A DNA stretch of 64,000 bases, from the NCBI RefSeq assembly GCF_003312915.1, contig NZ_CP030261.1:4402001-4466000 (forward strand), written 5' to 3'. Below, piece after piece: positions 30,921 to 39,510 of the stretch (the stretch's first letter is position 1; the number at the start of each line of letters is the position of its first letter). A program made the translations under genes and the position numbers. The notes beneath the pieces were generated by a model. It was not told the DNA's origin. It was given only the letters and a program-made list of their open reading frames with translations, and made no database searches. The DNA comes from Flavobacterium fluviale (GTDB taxonomy: Bacteria > Bacteroidota > Bacteroidia > Flavobacteriales > Flavobacteriaceae).

Positions 30921-31979
30921 ATGGCAATAGTTCAAAAAGAAAAATTAACAAGAGACTTAGCAATAAGCTTTTTTATTTATTCATTACCGGTAATAGCAAT
31001 TTACCTTTATTTTAAACTAACAGGCGGATCTGTAAGCGAATCGCATTTAACATTACCTTCTTGGCTCGAATTTGCGCAGCCTGTTTTTGCAAACATTAGA
31101 ACATGGGGATTAATAGTTTTTATGCTGGTTTTGGGAGTAATCGAATTTGCAGCAGGTTTGTACGACGACGAATGGACCGGCGAAGAACGCAAAATAGATA
31201 TCGTATCCTTCTTAGCACCAAAGCTGCTTTTACCGCCGGTAATTGCTTTTTTCAGTTTAACTGCATTACCTTATTTACTTCCAAATGCGGCAAATTCACT
31301 TTCGTGGGTTCCGTTTTGGGGAGGCTTTTTCTTAATTGCAATTGCCGATGATTTAACGCAGTATTGGTATCACAGATTGCATCACCAAGTGCCGTTTTTA
31401 TGGCGTTTTCATAGAACACACCATTCGGCTCCGTATATGGGAATGGCGATGGCGTCCAGACAAAACTTTATTTACACGGTTTTCTTCTCTCAAATTTATT
31501 TAACAGCAACACTAACTTATTTAGGTTTAGGGCTTCCTGCTTTATTTGTTTTAGTAATTAAAAGTTTTATCACTTTGGGAGCGCATTCTAGCATTCCATG
31601 GGATAAACCTTTCTACAAATACAGAGTATTGCATCCAATTGCATGGGTTTTAGAAAGACTGATTTCTACTCCTGCCACACATCAAGCACATCACGCAGAT
31701 ACAAGCGGAGATGGTGTCGGACACTTTAAAGGCAATTTCGGAAACATGTTTTTTATCTGGGATATCATTTTTGGAACGGGATTGATTACTCGAAAATATC
31801 CTAAATCATTTGGAACAAAATCGTACAAACAAGAAGAGTGGTACGCGCAATTTTTATGGCCAATATTTAAATCTAAAAAAGAAGGAAGCGCATTGGCTGA
31901 AGGCGTCTTGTCACTTCCATTAAAATCAAAACCAGTTACTGCAGAGGAATCTCCGTCACCAGTATTGGAGCAAGCTTAG
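30921..31979 (+). CDS. Fatty acid hydroxylase / sterol desaturase superfamily membrane protein
   Basis: A 352-residue integral membrane di-iron enzyme candidate with about five hydrophobic segments. The His boxes are intact: HRLHH (about 156-160), HRTHHS (about 169-174) and HQAHHAD (about 253-259). The family hydroxylates or desaturates lipid-like substrates. Its place between two sulfatases suggests it processes or oxidises a sulfated lipid, sterol or related compound, but this is context only. The C-terminal 40 residues are low-complexity and specific to this protein. Confidence 0.88.
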   Translation: MAIVQKEKLTRDLAISFFIYSLPVIAIYLYFKLTGGSVSESHLTLPSWLEFAQPVFANIRTWGLIVFMLVLGVIEFAAGLYDDEWTGEERKIDIVSFLAPKLLLPPVIAFFSLTALPYLLPNAANSLSWVPFWGGFFLIAIADDLTQYWYHRLHHQVPFLWRFHRTHHSAPYMGMAMASRQNFIYTVFFSQIYLTATLTYLGLGLPALFVLVIKSFITLGAHSSIPWDKPFYKYRVLHPIAWVLERLISTPATHQAHHADTSGDGVGHFKGNFGNMFFIWDIIFGTGLITRKYPKSFGTKSYKQEEWYAQFLWPIFKSKKEGSALAEGVLSLPLKSKPVTAEESPSPVLEQA

Positions 31980-31988
31980 TATTTTTAT

Positions 31989-32705
31989 ATGAAAAATAAA
32001 ATCTTAAAAACCAGTATAACAGCAATTGCCTTTTTATGGGCAGTTGCTGCTTTTTCGCAAAATGAAAATCATTCTTCATTATCGTTAGACTCATTTTATT
32101 CGAAAATAAAAAGCCAAAAAAATCCGCAGATTGTCGATGCGCGAACTCCAGAGGAATTTGCTTTAAATCATATTGAAGGCGCTGTAAATTTCAACCTTCA
32201 ATCTGAAAATTATGAACAATATACCGCTCAACTAGATAAATCCAAACCTGTATTTATTTATTCAATTGGCGCGGGCAGAAGTGTTGCTTTAGAAAAAGAA
32301 TTATTAAAAAATGGTTTTTCAGAAGCCTATAGTTTAGAAGGCGGAATTGCCAACTGGATTGGAAACGGAAAGCCTTTTTATTCCAATCTAAAAAGCAAAT
32401 TATCGTTGGCAGAATTCAATAAAATCATTGCCGATAACAAGACCGTTCTAGTAGATATTGGTTCCAAATACTGCGGGCCTTGTAAAAAAGTAAAACCTGT
32501 TTTAGAAACCATACGATCAGAATACGGAACAAATTTAAAAATCGTAGAAATTGAACTGGAAGACAGCCCGCAAGTTATTGCCGATTTAAAAACGGTAAAA
32601 GTTTTTCCGACCTTGATTTTATATCAAAACGGAAAAATTGTGTTTAAAAAAGAAGGCATCAATGATTTGAAAAATGAAGTTGATGTTGCATTGGCTTCTA
32701 AATAG
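31989..32705 (+). CDS. Periplasmic rhodanese-like / thioredoxin fusion
   Basis: A 238-residue exported protein (signal peptide about 1-23). Residues about 30-130 form a rhodanese-like domain with DARTPEEF, but its active loop reads YSIGAGRS: Ser92 stands where the sulfur-transferring Cys should be. Residues about 138-238 form a thioredoxin fold with an intact C162-G-P-C165. So a redox or thiol-handling role is likelier than sulfur transfer; the first domain may bind anions such as sulfite or thiosulfate (inference). It lies 9 bases after the hydroxylase gene and 43 before a sulfatase gene. Confidence 0.85.
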   Translation: MKNKILKTSITAIAFLWAVAAFSQNENHSSLSLDSFYSKIKSQKNPQIVDARTPEEFALNHIEGAVNFNLQSENYEQYTAQLDKSKPVFIYSIGAGRSVALEKELLKNGFSEAYSLEGGIANWIGNGKPFYSNLKSKLSLAEFNKIIADNKTVLVDIGSKYCGPCKKVKPVLETIRSEYGTNLKIVEIELEDSPQVIADLKTVKVFPTLILYQNGKIVFKKEGINDLKNEVDVALASK

Positions 32706-32748
32706 ACACAATACTGTCATTTCATCAAAATAACTAACCAAAACCAAT

Positions 32749-34371
32749 ATGTCAACCAAGAAAAAAATTACCAAAGTTGCTATAACAATTTTAATTATAC
32801 TGCTTATTCTGGCCGCTTTTCTATTTTGGCCCATAAATATCAATGAAACCTTAGTAAAAGAAGATCAAAAACTAGCCGAAGGCAAAAAGCAATTTCTAGC
32901 ATCAAAAGCTCCGTCTGATTCAGCATCAAGCAAAAAGACGAATATCATTATTCTACTTGCCGATGATTTAGGTAAATATGATATTTCGCTCTACGGCGGA
33001 AAATCTACTCCAACACCGCAGATTGATTCTTTAGCGGCTTCTGGTGTTACATTTACAGATGGATATGCATCGGCTGCTATTTGTTCGCCTTCGAGAGCTG
33101 GATTAATTACAGGAAGATATCAGGAACGTTTTGGACATGAATATCAGCCGGGAGATCGTTATCCTAAAAACAATTTAGAATATTACGCTTTCAAATATTT
33201 ACTGAATACCAACAATTGGAGATTAAATGATAAGATCGAATATCCAAACGATGCCTCAATTGCAACGCAGGGTTTACCAAAATCTGAAATCACATTTGGC
33301 GATTTAGCCAAAAGGCAAGGTTACACTACAGGTATTATCGGAAAATGGCATTTGGGCCACAATAAAGGATTTTTTCCTTTGGACCGAGGTTTTGATTATC
33401 ATTACGGATTTTATCAGGCGTTTTCTCTATTTGCTCCTGAAGACAATAATCCAGATATTATCAATCATCATCACAAAGATTTTACCGACAAAACCATTTG
33501 GGGAAAGGGACGTGTCGGAATCGGACAAATTCGCCGAGACAATACTATTATTGATGAAAAAGCCTATTTAACCGAAAAATTTGCGGATGAAGCCGAATCT
33601 TTTATTGATAAAAATAAAGACAAACCTTTCCTGTTGTACATTCCTTTTAATGCACCGCACACGCCATTTCAAGTTCGTAAAAAATATTATGATCGTTTTC
33701 CGAATGTGAAAGACGAAAACAAACGTGTTTATTTTGCGATGATCAGCGCTCTGGATGATGCGATTGGCAGAATTCGGGCAAAAGTAAAAAAAGAAGGACT
33801 TGAAGAAAATACTTTAATTATTTTCGCCAGTGATAACGGCGGTGCCGATTATACTTTTGCGACCACAAATGCACCTTTAAAAGGTGGTAAATTTTCTCAT
33901 TTCGAAGGCGGTATTAATGTTCCTTTTGCACTTTCGTGGAAGGGAAAAATAAAACCTAATACAGTTTATAAACAACCTGTCAGCACTTTAGATTTTTTCA
34001 CCACAATTGCAGCAGCCATACATTCTGATTTACCAAAAGACCGCGTTTATGACGGAGTTGATTTGGTTGCTGTAGTAAATAAAAATAAGACTGCTCATAA
34101 AGATCTTTACTGGCGTTCGGGCGATGCAAAAGCGATTAGAAGCGGCGAGTGGAAATTAGTCATTAGCGGCAAAACACACAAAAATTGGCTGTACAATCTT
34201 GCTTCTGATAAATTTGAAAAAACAGATCTTGCGCAGAAAAATCCAGAAAAGGTAAAAGAGTTACAAACTGCTTTACAAACTTGGGAAAAAGGCCTGATTA
34301 AACCGCTTTGGCCAAATCTAACCTATTATGAATTTGATTTTGGTAAACAAAAATACTTTGTCGATCTCTAA
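32749..34371 (+). CDS. Membrane-anchored type I sulfatase
   Basis: A 540-residue sulfatase with an N-terminal membrane anchor (about 10-27) and a spacer rather than a typical cleaved signal. The metal segment is IIILLADDLGKYD; the formylglycine motif is C112-S-P-S-R followed by LITGR; KWHLGHNKGFFPLDRGFDYHYG and IIFASDNGGADY complete the family pattern. It differs from the CAPTR sulfatases in this locus and so probably acts on another ester. It lies downstream of the rhodanese/thioredoxin gene and is followed by a terminator. Confidence 0.92.
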   Translation: MSTKKKITKVAITILIILLILAAFLFWPININETLVKEDQKLAEGKKQFLASKAPSDSASSKKTNIIILLADDLGKYDISLYGGKSTPTPQIDSLAASGVTFTDGYASAAICSPSRAGLITGRYQERFGHEYQPGDRYPKNNLEYYAFKYLLNTNNWRLNDKIEYPNDASIATQGLPKSEITFGDLAKRQGYTTGIIGKWHLGHNKGFFPLDRGFDYHYGFYQAFSLFAPEDNNPDIINHHHKDFTDKTIWGKGRVGIGQIRRDNTIIDEKAYLTEKFADEAESFIDKNKDKPFLLYIPFNAPHTPFQVRKKYYDRFPNVKDENKRVYFAMISALDDAIGRIRAKVKKEGLEENTLIIFASDNGGADYTFATTNAPLKGGKFSHFEGGINVPFALSWKGKIKPNTVYKQPVSTLDFFTTIAAAIHSDLPKDRVYDGVDLVAVVNKNKTAHKDLYWRSGDAKAIRSGEWKLVISGKTHKNWLYNLASDKFEKTDLAQKNPEKVKELQTALQTWEKGLIKPLWPNLTYYEFDFGKQKYFVDL

Positions 34372-34384
34372 TTATCCTTTATAA

Positions 34385-34417
34385 AAACCCAACAGGTTCT
34401 AAAAACCTGTTGGGTTT
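34385..34417 (+). terminator. 14-bp terminator hairpin
   Basis: AAACCCAACAGGTT (34385-34398) pairs perfectly with AACCTGTTGGGTTT (34404-34417) around a 5-base loop. It lies 14 bases after the sulfatase stop. Confidence 0.85.
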
Positions 34418-34446
34418 AATCTAAAATTCAAATCTATAATTAATAC

Positions 34447-34471
34447 CTACAAGGTTTTGGAAACCTTACAG
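34447..34471 (+). repeat. Imperfect hairpin before the YeiH-family gene
   Basis: cctacaaggttttggaaacc and the following ttacagg form an imperfect inverted repeat with two mismatches, related to the hairpin at 30678-30704. It lies 17 bases before the next start codon. Confidence 0.5.
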
Positions 34472-34487
34472 GAAAGAAAACAATTCA

Positions 34488-35750
34488 ATGTCAACCTCAA
34501 CAAAACAATTTACAATACACGAAGACTGGACCGTCGTCATTCTCGGTTTTATCATTATCGGAATTTCTCTTTTTATTTTTATTCCACAAGTTCCTGTCTT
34601 CAAATGGACAAATGAAACTGATTTAGTTAAAAATGTATTCGAAATAAAAAATCTTCAAATTATTGGTTTTCAATTCCTTTATTTTCTTTTGATTGGAATA
34701 ATTGGAACCTTCTTCGTTGGAAAATCAGTTAAAAATTTCATTTTCGGATTTCCAATTATTTATATACTCACGATCATTGCTTTAATCATTGCAGGAAATA
34801 CAGAAGTAAAAGCTCTAAATCTGGAAGCTGTTATTTTCAGTTTAGTTATCGGATTGATTATCGGAAATTTTTTCAAGCTTCCCGAGTGGTTTCGTTCTGC
34901 AATGTCAACCGAGCTTTTTGTCAAAATCGGACTGGTACTCTTGGGAACAAGTGTCATTTTTTCGGATATTCTAAAAGCAGGATCTTTAGGTTTAATTCAG
35001 GCTTTGGTGGTTGTTTTGTCTGTTTGGTATTTTGCATTCTGGTTGTGTAAAAAACTAAAAGTCGATGACGAATTAACGATGATGATTTCGAGCGCGGTTT
35101 CTATCTGCGGTGTTTCTGCAGCAATCGCAACTTCTGGGGCTATAAAAGGAGATTCTAAAAAATTATCTTATGTAATTTCGATGGTTTTAGTTACTGCGAT
35201 TCCAATGATGATTTTTATGCCGATAATTGCCAGTCATTTTAATTTTCCGGAAGAAGTTACAGGAGCTTGGCTTGGAGGCAGTATCGATACTTCTGGAGCA
35301 GTTGTCGCTTCTGGAACTTTGGTTGGAGAAACTGCTTTAAAAATAAGCACGATTGTAAAATTTTCTCAAAATGTTTTATTGGGTTTAGCCGCTTTTGCCA
35401 TTTCCATATATTGGACTTACACGCATAATGAATCTTCTGAAGTAAAGGATTCTAAACCAACGTTTAGCATAATTTGGGAACGCTTTCCAAAATTCGTCAT
35501 AGGTTTTATTGCCGCGTCAATTGTCTTTTCGTTTTTCATTTCTCCTGAAACTCGAGAGGGCTTGAAAGACAGTTTAAAAAATCTACAGGGACTTTGGTTT
35601 GCTTTGGCCTTTACGAGTATTGGTTTGGAAACTAATTTTAGAGATTTGCTCCAGCATAATAGCAAAAAACCTTTAATCGCATTTTTGACCGCTCAATTAT
35701 TCAATATCATCATTACTTTGATTATAGCTTTTTTGCTTTTTAATCCTTGA
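34488..35750 (+). CDS. YeiH/UPF0324-family putative sulfate exporter
   Basis: A 420-residue protein with about eleven membrane helices. Family segments include VKIGLVLLGTSVIF, SAVSICGVSAAIATSGAIKG and GAWLGGSIDTSGAVVASG. The family is called putative sulfate exporter in databases, on thin evidence. Among three sulfatases and two SusCD systems, transport of sulfate or a related oxyanion is plausible. It is bounded by hairpins on both sides, so it may be a single-gene unit. Confidence 0.87.
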   Translation: MSTSTKQFTIHEDWTVVILGFIIIGISLFIFIPQVPVFKWTNETDLVKNVFEIKNLQIIGFQFLYFLLIGIIGTFFVGKSVKNFIFGFPIIYILTIIALIIAGNTEVKALNLEAVIFSLVIGLIIGNFFKLPEWFRSAMSTELFVKIGLVLLGTSVIFSDILKAGSLGLIQALVVVLSVWYFAFWLCKKLKVDDELTMMISSAVSICGVSAAIATSGAIKGDSKKLSYVISMVLVTAIPMMIFMPIIASHFNFPEEVTGAWLGGSIDTSGAVVASGTLVGETALKISTIVKFSQNVLLGLAAFAISIYWTYTHNESSEVKDSKPTFSIIWERFPKFVIGFIAASIVFSFFISPETREGLKDSLKNLQGLWFALAFTSIGLETNFRDLLQHNSKKPLIAFLTAQLFNIIITLIIAFLLFNP

Positions 35751-35771
35751 AAATAATCTCGATATTTATCT

Positions 35772-35803
35772 AAACCCGAAAGGTTTTAAAACCTGTCGGG
35801 TTT
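35772..35803 (+). terminator. Terminator hairpin after the YeiH-family gene
   Basis: AAACCCGAAAGGTTT (35772-35786) pairs with AAACCTGTCGGGTTT (35789-35803) with one mismatch. It insulates the second susC leader promoter. Confidence 0.8.
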
Positions 35804-35988
35804 ACTCTTGTAATTCAAGTAACAGACCTTAAAAGCAAGTAAAAACTGTATAAATCCAATCAGTTTTTATTTGTTCTTTTAGTTTCCAAATTCAAAATAA
35901 AATAATTGATTATCAATACCTTACATGTTTTTACTTTTTACTTAAATCATTTTTATATTCAATATTTCCAAAAAAATTAAATAATCTT

Positions 35989-36018
35989 TTGGTTTTCATT
36001 ATAATAAATTTAACTTTG
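35989..36018 (+). promoter_or_regulatory. Promoter of the second susC leader
   Basis: TTG (35989-35991), a 19-base spacer and TAACTTTG (36011-36018): same elements and spacing as at 23318-23347. The next 19 bases, tctataggattagtagagt, are identical to the first leader, so the start of the transcript itself is conserved. Confidence 0.85.
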
Positions 36019-36059
36019 TCTATAGGATTAGTAGAGTTATAAAATAAAAGAACTACATT

Positions 36060-36146
36060 TTGAAAACAACAGCTTACACATCGCATTACATTCTTCCTAA
36101 AAAAATCACTTATAACACCTTAAGTTATATGTGTATGTGCTGTTAG
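36060..36146 (+). CDS. Cys/Met-rich leader peptide A2 (28 codons)
   Basis: A 28-codon ORF with TTG start and TAG stop in the leader of the second SusCD operon. It keeps KTT (2-4), SHYILPK (8-14), TYNT (17-20) and ends YMCMCC (23-28), so its last five residues are all Met or Cys. Length, position and key residues match peptide A1. Residues 21-22 are Leu-Ser here and Cys-Cys in A1. Both peptides use non-ATG starts, suggesting deliberately weak initiation. Its 3' codons pair with its 5' codons by bases different from A1 but compensating. Function as a sulfur-amino-acid sensor is inferred. Confidence 0.72.
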   Translation: MKTTAYTSHYILPKKITYNTLSYMCMCC

Positions 36147-36296
36147 AATCCAATCTTAATTTTCGCTTCAATTCGAAATTAAATTCACAAACTAAAATCA
36201 TATTGACAATACTTATTAATGTATCGCTGCATTAAGAGAAGAACTATGTCAAATTATAATAACTAAAAAAAAAGCAATAACTAAATCAAGACTAAA

Positions 36297-36329
36297 ATGA
36301 AAATAATGCACTGCCCTACTCTTTCATAG
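36297..36329 (+). CDS. Leader mini-ORF B2 (10 codons)
   Basis: ATG-initiated 10-codon ORF reading MKIMHCPTLS, at the same place as B1 and six bases before the conserved hairpin. It has one Cys rather than three, so it may have lost sensing or act only by placing a ribosome near the hairpin. Confidence 0.4.
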   Translation: MKIMHCPTLS

Positions 36330-36335
36330 TAAAAA

Positions 36336-36360
36336 GCATTTCTGCGGCAACGGAAATGGC
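36336..36360 (+). promoter_or_regulatory. Conserved leader hairpin 2
   Basis: GCATTTCTG (36336-36344) pairs with CGGAAATGGC (36351-36360) around CGGCAA, with one bulge and a G-U pair; the A-to-G change relative to hairpin 1 preserves pairing. The ATG in its right arm (36356-36358) opens a frame that starts MARLKEHLSL and runs to 36514, overlapping the start of susC by 62 bases. Confidence 0.6.
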
Positions 36361-36452
36361 AAGACTCAAAGAACATTTATCACTAAAAAAAAGCCTTCGG
36401 AAATTGAAAAATCAGTTTCGAGAATCGCTTTATTATTTAAATCCAAAAAGTA

Positions 36453-39400
36453 ATGAACAAGCAATTACAAGCCTTTTTGTGGATTTTTGTGTTCTTAATT
36501 TCTACGGGAATTAAAGCGCAAAATACACAACCCTTAATTAATTCGACCTTAAACGGTACCGTTATCGATCAGGTAACCAATCAGCCGCTTCCGGGAGTTT
36601 CTGTTCAAATTAAAGGAACAACTCATGGAGCAGTAACAGACTTAGACGGAAAATTCTATTTCCAGACAGGACAAAAATTCCCATATACTTTAGTAGTAAG
36701 CTATTTAGGTTATGTAACAACCGAACATATTGCAACAAAAGATTTTGTTCAAATTTCTTTAAAAGAAGACGTAAAAGAATTAAATGAAATCGTAATTATC
36801 GGATACGGAAGTACTTCTAAAAAAGATTATACAGGAGCTGCAGAAACTGTAGCCCAAATGTCCTTAAAAGCCACACAAAAAACATTAGAAAGTTCGCTTC
36901 AGGGTTCTGTTGCGGGGGTAAACGTAACGCAGACTTCGGGTGCGCCAGGCGCAGGAATGAGTATTCGTATTCGCGGGGGGAGTTCGATTCAAGGAGGAAA
37001 TGAACCTTTGTATGTAATTGATGGTTTTCCTTTATATAATTCAGAAGTGACTTCTGGAGTTTTGAGCGGTACGCCGACAAATCCACTTTCGACTATAAAT
37101 CCGGCAGATATTGAATCGATTACTGTTTTAAAAGATGCTTCGTCTACTGCAATTTATGGTTCTAGAGGAGCTAACGGAGTTGTTATTATTACCACAAAAA
37201 AAGGTTCAAATACTGCTGCAACTGTCAATTACGATTTTACAATTGGTCAGCAGGAAGTTCGCAAAAAGATTGATTTATTGGATGCCCAAGGTTTTTCCAG
37301 ACTAAGAAATGCGGCTTTATACGATTCTAATCCCGCTGGAGGAACAAATCAATATTTAAGTGATGCTCAGATTGCTGCACTAGGTAAAGGAACTGACTGG
37401 CAAGACGCAGCATTCCAAAAAGGATTAACACAGAATCATCAATTGAGTATTTCTGGCGGCAATAACCAGACTAAATATGCTGTCTCTGGAAATTATTACA
37501 ATCAGGAAGGAATTATTAAAAATACAGGTTTCGAGCGTTTCAGCGGACGTGTAAATTTAAATTCAAAAATAAGCAGTAAAGCCAGATTTGGTTTAAACTT
37601 AACGATCGCAGAAACAAAAGCAAAAGTGGCTCCAACTGGTTTGGTAACTGCTTTATTGAGCATGCCTCCTACTGCAACGATTTATGAGCCAGACGGAAGT
37701 TATACGTTAAGAAATCCGTTTGAGAATATTTTTGCCAACCCAATTGCCACTCTAAACGAACGCAAAAATCAATCTATCACCGACCGTATTCTGGGAACTA
37801 TTTATGGCGAATATGATATTTTGAAAAATTTAGTTTTCAAAGTTTCTTTTGGAACTGATATGATTTTCAATAAAGAAAAAAGTTATCTGCCATCAACTAT
37901 TTACGAAGGTTCGATTACAAATGGAGAAGGAAAAATTGGAAATGCAGAATCTAGAAGCTGGTTAAACGAAAATACTTTAACCTATACAACCGTAATTGGC
38001 GAAAAACATCACTTAAACGCTCTGGCTGGTTACACACAGCAAAGTTCTACGAGAGAATTCAATAACGCAGGATCGCAGCAATATGTAAATGATATTACTT
38101 CTTATTACAGTTTACAAAGTGGTAATATCGCCTTAATGCCTTCTTCTGGCGAAAGTACTTGGGCATTGAATTCGTACTTATCGAGAGTCAATTACAATTA
38201 TGATTCGAAATATTTCTTAACAGGAAGTATCAGAGCCGATGGTTCTTCTCGTTTTGGAAAAGACAATAAATGGGGTTATTTCCCTTCTGTCGCCGCGGCT
38301 TGGCAGATTAGCAACGAAGCTTTTTTTAGTCCTGTGAAAAATATAATTAATAGTCTAAAAATTAGAAGCAGCTGGGGCGCAACAGGAAATCAGGAAATTG
38401 GAGAATACCAGTCTTTATCTACTTTAACGAGTGTAAAATATCTTTTTGGAGATCAAATATATACTGGTTTTACGCCTACGCGAATTGCAAACGACAATTT
38501 AGGATGGGAATTAACTAACCAGTTTGATGCCGGTCTTGACGTCGGATTCTTCGAAGATAAATTGAATTTAACTATTGACGTCTATCGTAAAACAACCAAA
38601 AATTTATTGTTAGATGTACAGCTTCCATACACAACTGGATTTACTTCTTCATTACAAAATTTTGGTTCTGTCCAAAATCAAGGTTTAGAAATTGGTTTGA
38701 ATGCTTCTCTTGGAAATACTGCTTTTTCTTGGACATCAAATTTCAATATTGCCTTCAATCAAAACAAAATTATTGCATTAGGAAATGGTGCTGAATTCTA
38801 CACTTTCGGAAACTACATTTTAAAAGTTGGTGAGTCTTTGGGAACTTTTTATGGTGCAGTTACAGACGGAATTTTACAAACAGATGAAGTTGCCACAAAA
38901 GGCGTTTTTACGGGAAATGCAGCACCAAAAGCTGGAGATCGTTTGTACAAAGATATTAACGGAGACGGCGCATTTACAACTGCAGCCGACAGAACAAGTA
39001 TTGGCGATGCACAACCTGATTTTGTCTTCGGATTCTCTAATAATTTTACATACAGAGGTTTTGAATTGGCGGTTTTAGTAAATGGTTCTGTTGGAAATAA
39101 AATCCTGAACGGAAACCTGCAGGCTTTAGAATTGTACAACGGACAGCAAAATGCTTCTACATCTGCATTAGATGCATGGACACCAACAAATCCGAGCAAT
39201 ACAACACCTCGAGCTAAATTAGATCCCGCACCGGTTTTCTCTAATCGTTTTGTAGAAGACGGTTCATTTGTAAGATTAAAAAACATCACTTTAAGTTACA
39301 ATCTGCCAAAGAAATTATCCGAAAAACTAAGGTTAACGTCAGTGAAATTCCGTGTAATTGGAGAAAACTTATTGACATGGACAAAATACAGCGGTTACGA

Positions 39401-39500
39401 TCCTGAAGTGACTAACGGAACCACAATTTCTCCAGGAACAGATACAGGGATTTATCCAGCATCTAAAACTATTTCAGGCGGATTAAGTGTAACATTCTAA
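36453..39500 (+). CDS. SusC-type TonB-dependent receptor (sulfate-ester locus 2)
   Basis: A 1015-residue receptor paralogous to that at 23837. Signal peptide about 1-22 (IKAQ), regulatory-like domain with the shared GKFYFQTGQKFPYTL segment, TonB-box-like NEIVIIGYGST, plug with STAIYGSRGANGVVIITTKKG, and a barrel ending in GGLSVTF. Divergence of the extracellular loops suggests a different ligand. Its susD follows after 10 bases. The matched leader upstream indicates shared regulation with locus 1. Confidence 0.95.
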   Translation: MNKQLQAFLWIFVFLISTGIKAQNTQPLINSTLNGTVIDQVTNQPLPGVSVQIKGTTHGAVTDLDGKFYFQTGQKFPYTLVVSYLGYVTTEHIATKDFVQISLKEDVKELNEIVIIGYGSTSKKDYTGAAETVAQMSLKATQKTLESSLQGSVAGVNVTQTSGAPGAGMSIRIRGGSSIQGGNEPLYVIDGFPLYNSEVTSGVLSGTPTNPLSTINPADIESITVLKDASSTAIYGSRGANGVVIITTKKGSNTAATVNYDFTIGQQEVRKKIDLLDAQGFSRLRNAALYDSNPAGGTNQYLSDAQIAALGKGTDWQDAAFQKGLTQNHQLSISGGNNQTKYAVSGNYYNQEGIIKNTGFERFSGRVNLNSKISSKARFGLNLTIAETKAKVAPTGLVTALLSMPPTATIYEPDGSYTLRNPFENIFANPIATLNERKNQSITDRILGTIYGEYDILKNLVFKVSFGTDMIFNKEKSYLPSTIYEGSITNGEGKIGNAESRSWLNENTLTYTTVIGEKHHLNALAGYTQQSSTREFNNAGSQQYVNDITSYYSLQSGNIALMPSSGESTWALNSYLSRVNYNYDSKYFLTGSIRADGSSRFGKDNKWGYFPSVAAAWQISNEAFFSPVKNIINSLKIRSSWGATGNQEIGEYQSLSTLTSVKYLFGDQIYTGFTPTRIANDNLGWELTNQFDAGLDVGFFEDKLNLTIDVYRKTTKNLLLDVQLPYTTGFTSSLQNFGSVQNQGLEIGLNASLGNTAFSWTSNFNIAFNQNKIIALGNGAEFYTFGNYILKVGESLGTFYGAVTDGILQTDEVATKGVFTGNAAPKAGDRLYKDINGDGAFTTAADRTSIGDAQPDFVFGFSNNFTYRGFELAVLVNGSVGNKILNGNLQALELYNGQQNASTSALDAWTPTNPSNTTPRAKLDPAPVFSNRFVEDGSFVRLKNITLSYNLPKKLSEKLRLTSVKFRVIGENLLTWTKYSGYDPEVTNGTTISPGTDTGIYPASKTISGGLSVTF

Positions 39501-39510
39501 AAGATTTATC

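Noticed and set aside
38849..39289. 146-codon minus-strand ORF inside the second susC
   Set aside because: It lies opposite conserved barrel-coding sequence; the absence of stops reflects codon composition.
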